Translations under genes and position numbers: made by a program
Notes under the pieces: model-generated
What the model saw: only the letters and a program-made list of their open reading frames with translations
Told to the model about the DNA's origin: nothing
The model's database searches: none
Shown: positions 20,150-28,191 of the stretch, one piece after another
How positions within the stretch are numbered: position 1 is the stretch's first letter
How the letters are laid out: each line of letters starts with the position of its first letter
IMG/VR virus record: IMGVR_UViG_3300040781_000154
Span: 1 to 46,655 of that record
DNA from: a virus
Length of the DNA stretch: 46,655 bases
Reading direction: 5' to 3' (one strand)

Positions 20150-22519
20150 TCATACACCGGTCACGTAGTAAACGCGACTCTTGTGAATTCGTTCAATAAG
20201 TTTTTGCTCAACGGCTGCTCTGATCGCATTCTGGATTTGCCGTTCAGTGTAGTCTAGGAACTCGTCGTGCAGTTCAGAGTAGGGAATCTCCCTCGGGAAC
20301 TCGTTGTTGACGTACTCTTGGATCTGCTGCATTATTTCATCGGTGTTACCTCGCTTCGTGTCTGACCGTATCGTCTCTCGCATCTCTTCATGGAACGCCT
20401 CGACCTCCATCGAGTCCGGGGCGATCAGCCCGTCGACGAACCAGATGTACCACTGGCCGCCCACGTTCTCCTGATGCAGTTGCCCGCTGTTGAGCATTGT
20501 CTGCATCGCCTCGTCAAAGGTGCGCTCGTGGTTATTGAACTGCTCGCGGAAGTACGTCTTGAAGTTGCGCGTTGTCCAGTAGGCCTTCTGCATTGAGTTG
20601 AGCGTGATGTGCTCGGTGATGCTAGAGGTGAGATGGTCGACGGCGCTCTGTCTGTTGCTGTCCTCGAGGTGGGTCTCGACGATGCGTTCCCATGCATCGG
20701 CATCTCGCCCCTCGTCGCATCGCTCATAGAGGTGAATGTCGCGTTGGCGCAAGGGCGTCGAAAACCCGGGGACGTATTCGGGATCGATCTCAACGCCCTC
20801 GAAGACGTAGCTGGTTTTGTCGGTGAACATGTTCGACTTGGCTGTGGCTAGGATCGTATGATGCTCGACGTAGTGCGGCAAGAGGTAGGTGACATGTCGC
20901 GCGACGGTGGTGTGTGCGATTGAGCCGGTCACCTTGTCAAGGCCTCGCCCACCGCTCTTGTTGAAGTGGGTGATGCCTAGGACGCATAGATCGTATTTTT
21001 CGGCTAGTCGGTTGAGCGGTGCGAGCGCTTGGTTCATGCTGGTCGTGTTGTGCGAGTCACTGTCTTGGTTGTGGAGGATGAACATCGTGATCGGGTCGAA
21101 TATGACGAGCTTCGTATGCGGGTACTTGATGCAGACGTCCTCAAGCTGGCGAAGGCCGTCGGTCACGCTAAATCCCTTGAGCTCTTGTTTGCCGCCTTTG
21201 CGTTCGCGGACCAAGCCCGCTCGGTAGACGTGGAATCTGCTCAGGTCGGCTTTAGCGAGTTTCAGCTTGGGGAGGATGGATTGCCTGATGCGCTCCTCGA
21301 CTGAGAAGTAGATGACGTCACCCGGTTCGCGCTTGACGGGATTGTCGTGATCGCCCATGAACGTGTCGCCTCTGGTAATAGCTGCGGCGAACTGCATGAT
21401 GAGCGTCGACTTACCTAAGCCCTGTCGGCCAGCCATGACTGCGTATGCGCCCTTGGGCAACACGTCTTTATAGAACCACTCGTCTGGCTCGATGTCGTCG
21501 TAGCTCAGAGGCTCCTCGACCAGATGCCAGTCGAACTTCGTCTTGTCAAAGTTCTTGTCCGGGGGCGGCAGGTCCTTGAAGTCATCCTCGGGTGAGACGT
21601 GGTTGAGTTTATCGAGCACGTTGGAGGTGAGCTGAGGATTGTGCTCTTTGGCCTGCAAAACCAGACTGCCGAATCCCCGCATCTCCCCTTGATAGTTTCC
21701 GATCGATTCCCATTTCGCGTCGGTGTAGTCTACGTCATAGAGGGCATTCATCATCGACCAGTCGTGGAAGAGTTGCCGGCCTTCTTCGCTCCCGTGCGTT
21801 GAGCGGTGAATCGCGCACCCGATTGCGAACCACTCGTCGTAGTCGGTGTCATCAGTGTTGGGAATGGCGGTGAGTAGATGAGCGACGAGGTCGGGATCAA
21901 TAGTCTCTTCTTCGTCGTGGACGGTTGACTTGTTCGACTTATTGGACGAGTTGCGTGTCAAGAGTTGCTCGAGCTCAGGCGTCCAGAACGGTATGTCGTC
22001 CGGCATGTTAGTGAATTCGTAAGGCCGGCCGGTGGTGGGGTGTATAGAGGCAGGGATGACGACCTGCTGATTGACAATAATGTCAACGCCTTCGCCGTAG
22101 CGCTTCTGAAGCTGGGATCGCGTAACGAGTGCGTCGGCCGGCTTGCGGAAGTAGAGGTGAAATCCGCCTCGCGATGATGCGACCTTTGGGATGGTATCGA
22201 GGGGCGGTAGTAAGTCTTTGAATTTGTCGAACGTGGCGAGGCCGTCTTTCCCATGCATGTCAACATCTATAATCAGATGCTCCCCTGTGGGCGCCCATCC
22301 TAAATTGTGTCCTTGACGAACTGCGCGATACGCCTGCCTGAATGTCAGCCCATCGCTTTCACGCCATCCGGAGTCAGCAGGTGCCTTTGGGTCTCCCTGG
22401 GATCCATCTGCCTTGCGAAGTTTGACGAGCCTGTGGTTATGGCTTAAGTGCCAATCGATCGACCTCTTGAATTCGTGTGTTAGAAGATCAGCGTCTTCGC
22501 GCTTGCTCTTTGAGTTCAC
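20150..22519 (-). CDS. Primase-polymerase/helicase fusion (789 aa)
   Basis: An N-terminal prim-pol domain with HLIIDVDMHGK (D85, D87), SSRGGFHLYF (115-124) and EGVDIIV (D146), then a PriCT-2-like helical region (YDEWFAIGCAIHR, approx. residues 227-280). A RecA/RepA-like ATPase follows: Walker A GRQGLGKST (364-372), Walker B VIFDPITMF, and GITHFNKSGGRG. The last 150 residues contain helical, winged-HTH-like parts. The protein should prime and unwind DNA at the fork. The start is a GTG that overlaps the stop of the small membrane gene (GTGA). It lies beside the iteron region, as expected for an origin-acting protein. Confidence 0.95.
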   Translation of the reverse strand: MNSKSKREDADLLTHEFKRSIDWHLSHNHRLVKLRKADGSQGDPKAPADSGWRESDGLTFRQAYRAVRQGHNLGWAPTGEHLIIDVDMHGKDGLATFDKFKDLLPPLDTIPKVASSRGGFHLYFRKPADALVTRSQLQKRYGEGVDIIVNQQVVIPASIHPTTGRPYEFTNMPDDIPFWTPELEQLLTRNSSNKSNKSTVHDEEETIDPDLVAHLLTAIPNTDDTDYDEWFAIGCAIHRSTHGSEEGRQLFHDWSMMNALYDVDYTDAKWESIGNYQGEMRGFGSLVLQAKEHNPQLTSNVLDKLNHVSPEDDFKDLPPPDKNFDKTKFDWHLVEEPLSYDDIEPDEWFYKDVLPKGAYAVMAGRQGLGKSTLIMQFAAAITRGDTFMGDHDNPVKREPGDVIYFSVEERIRQSILPKLKLAKADLSRFHVYRAGLVRERKGGKQELKGFSVTDGLRQLEDVCIKYPHTKLVIFDPITMFILHNQDSDSHNTTSMNQALAPLNRLAEKYDLCVLGITHFNKSGGRGLDKVTGSIAHTTVARHVTYLLPHYVEHHTILATAKSNMFTDKTSYVFEGVEIDPEYVPGFSTPLRQRDIHLYERCDEGRDADAWERIVETHLEDSNRQSAVDHLTSSITEHITLNSMQKAYWTTRNFKTYFREQFNNHERTFDEAMQTMLNSGQLHQENVGGQWYIWFVDGLIAPDSMEVEAFHEEMRETIRSDTKRGNTDEIMQQIQEYVNNEFPREIPYSELHDEFLDYTERQIQNAIRAAVEQKLIERIHKSRVYYVTGV

Positions 22520-22701
22520 ATGTGCCCCTTGCCTCTGCGGTCCGTCCTATTGTGTCGTCGCCCGCTGCCGGGCCTCTTCCTGCGGCGTCTCTGTTTCTTG
22601 CGACGCTCGAACTTATGTTCAATGAGCCAATGCATGCAATAACAGACGGCGAGCGTAGTAATCGCTATCAACGCGAAGGCAATCAATTCATAGTAATTCA
22701 C
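22516..22701 (-). CDS. Small membrane protein, first gene of replication operon (61 aa)
   Basis: GTG 22701 is preceded by AAGGACGATCGCTGCT. The product begins MNYYELIAFALIAITTLAVC, a single transmembrane span, then HWLIEHKFERRKKQRRRRKR, a strongly basic cytoplasmic tail. The stop codon overlaps the GTG of the primase-helicase. A longer frame from an upstream ATG includes the promoter and is rejected. It could tether replication proteins or DNA to the membrane through the basic tail, which is inference from charge and position. Confidence 0.7.
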   Translation of the reverse strand: MNYYELIAFALIAITTLAVCYCMHWLIEHKFERRKKQRRRRKRPGSGRRHNRTDRRGKGHM

Positions 22702-22749
22702 AGCAGCGATCGTCCTTGCTTGGTTGTGAAAATACCGCAGGGGGTCTGG

Positions 22750-22778
22750 ACTATATACGTCCCCGTCGCACCTGTAAA
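22750..22778 (-). promoter_or_regulatory. Strong sigma70-type early promoter
   Basis: Minus strand TTTACA (22773-22778), exactly 17 bp, then TATAGT (22750-22755); each box matches consensus in five of six positions. It should start the leftward replication operon at about 22743, 40 bp before the small membrane gene. It lacks the GTGTAC box of the cassette promoters. Confidence 0.8.
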
Positions 22779-22811
22779 TCAGTCTTCTACAGCGCCTGCG
22801 CCTCAAGTGCA

Positions 22812-22828
22812 AAGTAGCTTACTTGCAC
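22812..22828 (+). repeat. Iteron a: AAGTAGCTTACTTGCAC
   Basis: 17-bp repeat, direct orientation. Its core AAGTA-GCT-TACTT is an inverted repeat. Located 34 bp upstream of the -35 box of the leftward promoter. With iteron e it shares a 20-bp identity (22809-22828 and 23235-23254). Confidence 0.9.
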
Positions 22829-22938
22829 CCTTTTTGAGCACTTCGTCATTCACGAGTTTCTAGCCAAAAATAGGCCTCAAAAGCGCTAAAAACTCATGAA
22901 CGAACGGTGAATCTACCCCCTTAGGGATTGATATTGGA

Positions 22939-22972
22939 CAGGTGGTGCAAGTAAGCTACTTTTCTAGAGTTT
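22939..22972. repeat. Left arm of 34-bp perfect inverted repeat
   Basis: Contains iteron b and its flanks (CAGGTG before, TTCTAGAGTTT after). It is the exact reverse complement of 23133-23166. Weaker symmetry extends out to about 22916 and 23187 (CCCCTTAGGG-type ends). Confidence 0.9.
22945..22961 (-). repeat. Iteron b, inverted orientation
   Basis: GTGCAAGTAAGCTACTT on the plus strand, identical to iteron a in reverse complement. Lies within the left arm of the 34-bp inverted repeat. Confidence 0.9.
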
Positions 22973-23083
22973 TGAAAGTGCGTTGAGAGAGGCGTTGAGA
23001 TGATAAAAACTCATGAAAATAGGCCAACGCGTCCCAATAAAAAAAGTGAACAATATCAACAACATAACATAATTAGATATAGG

Positions 23084-23100
23084 GTGCAAGTAAGCTACTT
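23084..23100 (-). repeat. Iteron c, inverted orientation
   Basis: GTGCAAGTAAGCTACTT on the plus strand, directly after the most AT-rich part of the region (23042-23082). Confidence 0.9.
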
Positions 23101-23132
23101 CTCTCTCTACAAGACATCGTTGCATTGGTTAG

Positions 23133-23166
23133 AAACTCTAGAAAAGTAGCTTACTTGCACCACCTG
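23133..23166. repeat. Right arm of 34-bp perfect inverted repeat
   Basis: Exact reverse complement of 22939-22972, containing iteron d. The two arms enclose 160 bp with the AT-rich core and iteron c. Confidence 0.9.
23144..23160 (+). repeat. Iteron d, direct orientation
   Basis: AAGTAGCTTACTTGCAC, identical to iteron a, within the right arm of the inverted repeat. Confidence 0.9.
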
Positions 23167-23237
23167 ATCGATATCTCCCCCTAAGGGCTATTTGGGCCTG
23201 TTTGGGGTCGAAAGCGTCATTTGGGCGACGAAAGGCA

Positions 23238-23254
23238 AAGTAGCTTACTTGCAC
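23238..23254 (+). repeat. Iteron e, direct orientation
   Basis: AAGTAGCTTACTTGCAC, ending at the base before the putative -35 box of the rightward promoter at 23255-23284. Confidence 0.9.
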
Positions 23255-23284
23255 TTCAAAAGGGCGCGGGGGAGCTACTATGAT
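23255..23284 (+). promoter_or_regulatory. Putative rightward promoter
   Basis: TTCAAA (23255-23260), 18 bp, TATGAT (23279-23284), 35 bp upstream of the nuclease ATG. The match is moderate (4/6 and 5/6). Iteron e touches its -35 box, so a protein bound there could activate or repress. Confidence 0.5.
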
Positions 23285-23318
23285 AAGATGCACTTTTGAA
23301 GCATGACGGGCATGCGAA

Positions 23319-23816
23319 ATGGCCATAATCAAGGCACGACCAAAAGTGCGCACTGCAGCAGGCAAAGCGACTGCTGCACCTCGTAAGAAGGGACCGCGTA
23401 AGAAGGGAAAGCAGATGCAGTTCCCTGAGTTCCAAGTGCAGGTCGAGTTCGTCTCGCTCATGCGTATGTATTATCCCGACCTCTTGATGTTCGCAGTGCC
23501 TAACGGTGGGAAGCGCAGCATCCAAGATGCGAGACGATTCAAAGCCATGGGCGTGCTCGCGGGTGTGTCAGACATCTGTGTGCTCGAGCCCAATGGCGTG
23601 TACGCAGGTCTGTGGATCGAGTTCAAAGCCCCGGGCAAGGTCAAGCAGTTGAGCGCAGACCAGAAGGAGTTCGGTCAGAAGGTACTCGATCGAGGGTTTG
23701 AGTTCATCACGTTCGACAACGCCGTGCTCGCACTGATCTATGTGGAGGGCTACATAGGGGTCGAGCAGAGCAAGCGAGTAGGCGGTAAGGTTACGACTCA
23801 GCCGACGTCAGCGTGA
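23319..23816 (+). CDS. VRR-NUC domain nuclease (165 aa)
   Basis: Residues 1-32 are a basic leader (AAPRKKGPRKKGKQ). Then the VRR-NUC fold: FAVPNGGKRS (58-67), FKAMGVLAGVSDI (D85), LWIEFKAPG (E101, K103) and LSADQKEF (Q115). These are PD-(D/E)XK nucleases, some with Holliday-junction or flap activity. First gene of the rightward arm. ATG 23319 has a poor ribosome-binding site, while Met33 (23415) has a good one (AAGGGAAAGCAG), so the shorter form starting MQFPEFQVQ may be the main product. Confidence 0.9.
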   Translation: MAIIKARPKVRTAAGKATAAPRKKGPRKKGKQMQFPEFQVQVEFVSLMRMYYPDLLMFAVPNGGKRSIQDARRFKAMGVLAGVSDICVLEPNGVYAGLWIEFKAPGKVKQLSADQKEFGQKVLDRGFEFITFDNAVLALIYVEGYIGVEQSKRVGGKVTTQPTSA

Positions 23817-23839
23817 TGTATACACGGCTGCTAGAATGG

Positions 23840-23845
23840 TATAGT
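23840..23845 (+). promoter_or_regulatory. Possible -10 box before lysis genes
   Basis: TATAGT with a nearby TAGAAT (23832-23837) in the 87-bp gap after the nuclease gene. The -35 region (TGTATA at 23817-23822, 17 bp upstream) is a weak match. Only suggestive. Confidence 0.3.
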
Positions 23846-23903
23846 CCGCGCCTACGTATATCGGCTATCCCGCCCTCACTCAACCTGTAGAGGTCCCCGC
23901 CCT

Positions 23904-24305
23904 ATGACTGACGAGCATCCGTCTCAGCCAGAGTTTCCGCAATTTCCACATCCTGAGCGCAGATCATTAGATCCACGCATCGACACTATCGCGGCTCAGG
24001 TCGGGCTGACTGATCATAGGGTCGCTAACATGGAGCACACGATGACGCTGATGCAGACGTCATTAGCTGATCTGTCTAAGGCGATGATCAATATCGCCAG
24101 AGTCGAAGAGCGGTTGGCTGCTAGCCACGACCAGCTCACTCGTATGGACCAACGCCTCGCAACGGTAGAGGCCGCATCCGTCGTATCTAGGGGCAGCGCT
24201 GAAGGCGTGGCCGAACGGAGCCGATGGCTAGAGCGTGCGTTCTGGGTCGTGATGGTGGCTGCTACCTCGTATCTCATCGGCGAACTCGGAGCGCACGCTG
24301 CATGA
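23904..24305 (+). CDS. Coiled-coil membrane protein, XhlA/holin-associated type (133 aa)
   Basis: Residues 1-30 are Pro-rich and hydrophilic. Residues 40-100 form a coiled coil (NMEHTMTLMQTSLADLSKAM, RVEERLAASHDQLTRMDQRL). The end is one transmembrane segment (RAFWVVMVAATSYLIGELGA). This layout, coiled coil then C-terminal span, resembles XhlA-like lysis proteins and sits directly before an endolysin-like gene with an ATGA overlap. A role as holin or holin partner is therefore likely but not certain. Confidence 0.8.
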   Translation: MTDEHPSQPEFPQFPHPERRSLDPRIDTIAAQVGLTDHRVANMEHTMTLMQTSLADLSKAMINIARVEERLAASHDQLTRMDQRLATVEAASVVSRGSAEGVAERSRWLERAFWVVMVAATSYLIGELGAHAA

Positions 24306-24775
24306 GTCTAGCCGACATCAGCACCGTAGGCATCAGCCCTGCTCTTGCTCTACTGCCTGAGCGTATGGACAGTGTGTCTGCTCGGCGTATGCTGTTGGCT
24401 ATCGGACTACAGGAGTCTGAGTTCGTGCACCGCAGACAGATGAGCGGTCCTGCTCGGGGCTACTGGCAGTTCGAACTCTCAGGAGTTGAGGGCGTCTTAT
24501 CCCATCACTCTAGCGCTGAGTATGCTATCGGCTTCTGTCGTGTACTCAACTACGAACCCGATGTGCACGAGATCTACGGTGCACTCGAAGACAACGACGT
24601 ATTGGCTGCTGGCTTTGCACGTCTGTTGCTATGGAGATTACCCGATCCTCTGCCGACCAACGCGACTGACGGATGGAACCAATACATCGAGACGTGGCGC
24701 CCAGGTAAACCTCGAAGAAGCAAGTGGCAAAACAACTGGGCCACTGCGATTCGCGAAATACAAACACGCGAATGA
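24302..24775 (+). CDS. Endolysin-like protein, lysozyme-like fold (157 aa)
   Basis: Start ATG 24302 overlaps the previous stop. The protein has ALLPERMDSVSARRMLLAIG, LQESEFVHRRQMSGPARGYW with the catalytic-type Glu in QES, then FELSGVEGVLSHHSS and FARLLLWRLPDPLP, and ends ETWRPGKPRRSKW. This matches a family of phage and prophage lytic-enzyme-like proteins common in Burkholderia and Pseudomonas phages. No signal peptide is present, so it needs a holin. The exact bond cut is unknown. Confidence 0.82.
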   Translation: MSLADISTVGISPALALLPERMDSVSARRMLLAIGLQESEFVHRRQMSGPARGYWQFELSGVEGVLSHHSSAEYAIGFCRVLNYEPDVHEIYGALEDNDVLAAGFARLLLWRLPDPLPTNATDGWNQYIETWRPGKPRRSKWQNNWATAIREIQTRE

Positions 24776-24944
24776 GGTTCGGGTCATGAGAAAGTCAAAA
24801 CTTTTTTCTCGAAAACTCGGTTCCTTTCTGGGCATTCGAACATGCCACGGGGACGAGGAATCGTGGCCGTTAAGAGATTTTTCGCTGAATTCAGCGGTGT
24901 TGAACTACAATTTTCAGGATTCGAAATGACGTGAGAGGAAAATC
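24776..24944. other. 169-bp region before terminase: candidate cohesive-end/packaging site
   Basis: A short, lower-GC stretch upstream of the Nu1-type small terminase gene, the place where lambda-type phages keep cos. It contains a perfect 14-bp palindrome, CGCTGAATTCAGCG (24883-24896), and a TACAAT box (24906-24911). A 48-codon frame also spans most of it. No direct proof of a packaging role can be read. Confidence 0.35.
24786..24929 (+). CDS. Possible 47-48 aa small protein
   Basis: ATG 24786 after GAGGTTCGGGTC; frame ends at TGA 24927-24929, 15 bp before the small terminase ATG. The product (MRKSKLFSRKLGSFLGIRTC at the start) is basic in the first half and polar in the second, with no family match. 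Codon use is less GC-rich than neighbours, and it overlaps the candidate packaging site, so it may not be real. Confidence 0.35.
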   Translation: MRKSKLFSRKLGSFLGIRTCHGDEESWPLRDFSLNSAVLNYNFQDSK

Positions 24945-25478
24945 ATGACCGCAGCAGCATCGACGAACGCACCTGCGATCCCATCGATACGCCGAATGAA
25001 CAAGCAGCAAGTGTCTGCGTTCTTCGATATTTCGATGACGGGTCTCAATAATTGGATCAGACGAGGATGCCCGGCCGTGCACCGAGGCTCGGGGCGTGCA
25101 GATCCTTGGATATTCGACGCGCTTGAAGTCGCCGAATGGAGATTTGCTGGTCAGTCACGCGCTGCGAACAACGATTCTCCTGAAGATTACCCGCCCAATG
25201 AGCGCAAGGCGTGGTACGAGTCGGAACTGAAGCGCCAGCAACTCGACGCGTCGATGCGCAAACTCATTCCCATTGAAGAAGTCGAGCAGGTTATCGCGAC
25301 GAGCTTCTCCGCTATCGCCCAGGGATTGCAAAGTCTGCCCGACACCGTTGAGCGTCGGACCGGTTGCGATCCCGATCTGGTTTTAGAAATCCAAAAAATC
25401 GTCGAGAGCGAGATGGACGCGTTGGCGGATAAGCTTGCGATCATCGGCCCGACAGACGAGGGCGACGCTGATGAGTGA
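24945..25478 (+). CDS. terS: Terminase small subunit, Nu1-like
   Basis: 177 residues after AGAGGAAAATC. N-terminal winged-HTH-like DNA-binding part: RRMNKQQVSAFFDISMTGLN, NWIRRGCPAVHRGSG, then WIFDALEVAEWRF. This resembles lambda gpNu1/DUF1441, in which the HTH selects the packaging site. The middle and C-terminus are helical (NERKAWYESELKRQQLDAS, EVEQVIATSFSAIAQGL) for oligomerisation and large-subunit contact. The stop overlaps the large-subunit ATG (ATGAGTGA). Confidence 0.92.
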   Translation: MTAAASTNAPAIPSIRRMNKQQVSAFFDISMTGLNNWIRRGCPAVHRGSGRADPWIFDALEVAEWRFAGQSRAANNDSPEDYPPNERKAWYESELKRQQLDASMRKLIPIEEVEQVIATSFSAIAQGLQSLPDTVERRTGCDPDLVLEIQKIVESEMDALADKLAIIGPTDEGDADE

Positions 25479-27540
25479 AGCTAACGCTCGAGGCTCGGCG
25501 TGGCCGGTAGTACGAGATGCCGCTCACGCATTCCGCCCACCGCGTCGAATCCCGGTGTCGAAGTCCGCATCGCAGAGTCTGAAGATCGTGCAGCCCGGTG
25601 GCTATACGGGATTCTGGTCTGCAACCGAGACGCCTTACATCGTCGAGCCTATGGATCTGCTGGCGTCTCGCAACCACGAAGCTGTCGTGTTCGCCGGACC
25701 CGCTCGATCGGGCAAGACGATGGGACTGGTCGACGGCTTTATGACGCACACGGTCGTCTGCGACCCGGGTGACTTCCTGATTGTGCAGATGACGCAGGAC
25801 AAGGCGCGGGACTTCAGTAAGACGCGAGTCGATCGGGCGATACGCCATTCGCCTGCGCTCAAGGAGCTGATGTCGTACGCGCACAATGACAACACGCATG
25901 ACAAGTTGTTTCGTCACGGCATGTGGCTTAAGATCGGCTGGCCGACCGCTTCGCAGTTAGCGAGTTCGGATTACCGCTACGTCGTGCTGACGGACTACGA
26001 CCGTATGCCGGACAACATCGAGGGCGAAGGCAGTCCGTTCCAGCTCGCGTTGAAGCGGACCACGACGTTCTTGTCTCGCGGCATGTGCATGGCGGAGTCT
26101 TCCCCGGGACGCGAGGTACTCGATCCCGATTGGGAACGCGATCCCAAGACGCCTCACGCCGCGCCGCCGACTAAAGGCATTCTCGATCTTTACAATCAAG
26201 GTGACCGTCGACGCCTGTATTGGAAATGCCCGCAAGAGGCGTGCGGCGAGTGGTTCCAACCGATCCTTGAAAACTTCAGCATCGAGATGGCTGCGGTGTT
26301 TTGTCCGCATTGCGGCACGACGCTTGACCAGAGTGACAAGACGCCTTTGAACCTCAACGCGCGATGGATACCTGAGGGCCTTCACCTCGATGCGAATGAC
26401 GAGTATAGCGGTGAGGCACGCAAGTCGAAGATCGCAAGCTTCTGGATGGAAGGGCCCGCTGCCGCTTACCAGAATTGGGAGAGTCTGGCGACTCGCCTGA
26501 AGCGGGCCGAAGAAGTATTCCAGACAAGTCAGAACCAAGAGGCGCTCATCTCTGCGTTCAACATCGACTGGGGTCGGCCTTACATCAATCGCGTGTCGAC
26601 GAATCGGCGGTCGAGTTCGGCGCTGATGAATCGAGCGGAGACGACGCCTCGCCGAGTGGTACCCAAAGGCGTGCGCTTTCTCATCGCGACTGTCGATGTG
26701 CAGGGCGGTCAAGACCGACGCTTCGTGGTGCAGGTCCATGGATTTGGCAAGGACAAAGAGACGTGGCTCATCGATCGCTTCAACATCGCCGAAGATAACG
26801 GCCGACAGATCGAGCCCGCCAGCCGGCCGGAGGATTGGGATCTGATTACGAAGGACGTGCTGCATCGATCCTACAAGCTCGCGTACGATGAGAACCGACG
26901 CATGCAGATCTTATGCGTGGGCGTCGACACGGGTGGCGAGGCGAAAGAGGAGACGAGTGTGAGCTCGCAGGCGTATGACTGGTACCGGCGTCTGAGTCGA
27001 GACGGTCTGTCAAAGCGGGCCGTACTTCTCAAAGGCGGAAGCACGAACGTCCAATCGCGAGTGCGTAAGTCGTATCCGGACAACACGGGTAGGAAGAACA
27101 GAACGCAGACTGCTCGAGGCGATGTGCCGATCTACATTCTCGCTACTGACATGTTGAAGGACACCGTCGCTGCAATGCTCGATCGCGAGGAGCCGGGTGC
27201 CGGCTACCTCCACGTGCCTTCGTGGGTGCAGCGGTGGTGGTACGAAGAGCTCACATACGAGCAGAAGGATTCTGTCTCTGGGAAGTGGAAGAAGCCCGGG
27301 AAAAAGCCGAACGAGGCTTTCGACTTGATGGCGTACTCGCTCGCGGTGCACATCATCGTTGGAGCTGAGAAGATCAATTGGGAGAACCCGCCAGTCTACG
27401 CCAAGGATCCTGAGCTCGACGACAACGCGCTCGTCTGCACGCAAGATGAGCACGAGCGAGCCAAGGAATTACGAGAACAAGGCGCAAGCAGCAAAGCCGC
27501 TCCCCGGCGCAGAAAGCGAGTCGTCCAAAGCCGTCTCTGA
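25471..27540 (+). CDS. terL: Terminase large subunit, GpA family
   Basis: 689 residues from ATG 25471, overlapping the small subunit gene; a longer frame begins inside that gene and is unlikely. ATPase: Walker A GPARSGKT (76-83), then VVLTDYDRMP as the Walker B region. A central four-Cys zinc-like element (CPQEACGEWF, FCPHCG) is typical of GpA terminases. Nuclease domain with IATVDVQGG, CVGVDTGG and NEAFDLMAYSLA. The C-terminus is basic (APRRRKRVVQS). GpA enzymes usually cut at cos sites, so the virion DNA probably has cohesive ends. Confidence 0.96.
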   Translation: MSEANARGSAWPVVRDAAHAFRPPRRIPVSKSASQSLKIVQPGGYTGFWSATETPYIVEPMDLLASRNHEAVVFAGPARSGKTMGLVDGFMTHTVVCDPGDFLIVQMTQDKARDFSKTRVDRAIRHSPALKELMSYAHNDNTHDKLFRHGMWLKIGWPTASQLASSDYRYVVLTDYDRMPDNIEGEGSPFQLALKRTTTFLSRGMCMAESSPGREVLDPDWERDPKTPHAAPPTKGILDLYNQGDRRRLYWKCPQEACGEWFQPILENFSIEMAAVFCPHCGTTLDQSDKTPLNLNARWIPEGLHLDANDEYSGEARKSKIASFWMEGPAAAYQNWESLATRLKRAEEVFQTSQNQEALISAFNIDWGRPYINRVSTNRRSSSALMNRAETTPRRVVPKGVRFLIATVDVQGGQDRRFVVQVHGFGKDKETWLIDRFNIAEDNGRQIEPASRPEDWDLITKDVLHRSYKLAYDENRRMQILCVGVDTGGEAKEETSVSSQAYDWYRRLSRDGLSKRAVLLKGGSTNVQSRVRKSYPDNTGRKNRTQTARGDVPIYILATDMLKDTVAAMLDREEPGAGYLHVPSWVQRWWYEELTYEQKDSVSGKWKKPGKKPNEAFDLMAYSLAVHIIVGAEKINWENPPVYAKDPELDDNALVCTQDEHERAKELREQGASSKAAPRRRKRVVQSRL

Positions 27541-27642
27541 AGTAGGTGTATTTTTTAGTTGTTGTGCTATATGATCCAGTTGTGGTATGCGCACGTGCGT
27601 GGCCCAACAGCTTTTCTTATAACCGGTTGAGAGGATCGAACG

Positions 27643-28185
27643 ATGGCTGAAGATGTAGTAACACCGTATGAGATCAAACAAATGGAGAACAGCGACCTCG
27701 CTGGTCTTGTCGAGAAGATTGACGAGTCGATCTTTGAACTTCTGCTTGCGCAATCGAGCGGACTGACCGCTTGGCGTGAGGCTGATCGTACTCGGGTGAC
27801 TGCGTATCTCGATCGAGTCGAGCGGTACTTCAACTGGGTTATCTCTGAGCCTGAGACCGATTCACCTCAGACGCATCCGATGATGTACCCGATCGAGTAC
27901 CTGTCGAACGCTGAGACGACTCCTGATGGCAAGCCGCTCATTCAGACTCCTGAGAACAAGGGTCTGCGCGATTGCATTCGCCTGATGCGAGTGTGGATGG
28001 CTGAGATGTCCAAGTCAGCATCGCGTCGTGCGCCTAACGGGATCATCGGCCCGGATCAAGCTCGCTTCAAGGCTCATCTCACGAAGATCCGTAGCTTCTT
28101 GACCGGATACATCGATGAGACTCTGCCGGTAGATCTGCCGGAGTCGAACCCTTCGAGCCCAATGTCGGGCCAGGGCTTCAGCTAA
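27643..28185 (+). CDS. Hypothetical virion-region protein (180 aa)
   Basis: 180 residues with a good ribosome-binding site (GAGAGGATCGAACG). N-terminal helices MAEDVVTPYEIKQMENSDLA, ESIFELLLAQSSGLTAW and VTAYLDRVERYFNWV, then a Pro-rich loop (SEPETDSPQTHPMMYPIEYL) and a helical second half with GLRDCIRLMRVWMAEMSKSA and FKAHLTKIRSFLTGYI. It ends with a Ser/Pro/Gly-rich tail. No family was recognised. Located between terminase and the second lysis group; the 100-bp gap upstream contains an AT-rich TATATGAT stretch that may be a promoter. Confidence 0.75.
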   Translation: MAEDVVTPYEIKQMENSDLAGLVEKIDESIFELLLAQSSGLTAWREADRTRVTAYLDRVERYFNWVISEPETDSPQTHPMMYPIEYLSNAETTPDGKPLIQTPENKGLRDCIRLMRVWMAEMSKSASRRAPNGIIGPDQARFKAHLTKIRSFLTGYIDETLPVDLPESNPSSPMSGQGFS

Positions 28186-28191
28186 ACGACG

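Larger units (their letters stand above)
22702..23318. other. Divergent control region and candidate replication origin
   Basis: A 617-bp gene-free stretch between leftward replication genes and rightward late genes. It contains five 17-bp iterons, a 34-bp perfect inverted repeat (22939-22972 and 23133-23166), an AT-rich core (about 23015-23083), a strong leftward promoter and a weaker rightward one. It includes two copies of AAAAACTCATGAA (near 22888 and 23004). Arrangement and neighbouring prim-pol gene fit an origin. The iterons may also be operators. Confidence 0.65.

Noticed and set aside
22809-23254. CRISPR array from the repeated 17-mers
   Set aside because: Repeats are too short, lie in both orientations and have irregular spacing of very different lengths; there are no cas genes.
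24305-24785. Long frame ending at 24929 that runs through the endolysin gene
   Set aside because: The part within the endolysin gene is a shadow; only the last 48 codons are considered, with low confidence.
25957-26865. A 302-codon minus-strand frame inside the large terminase gene
   Set aside because: Shadow frame; biased Arg/His/Val composition, no start signal, and no other minus-strand gene nearby.
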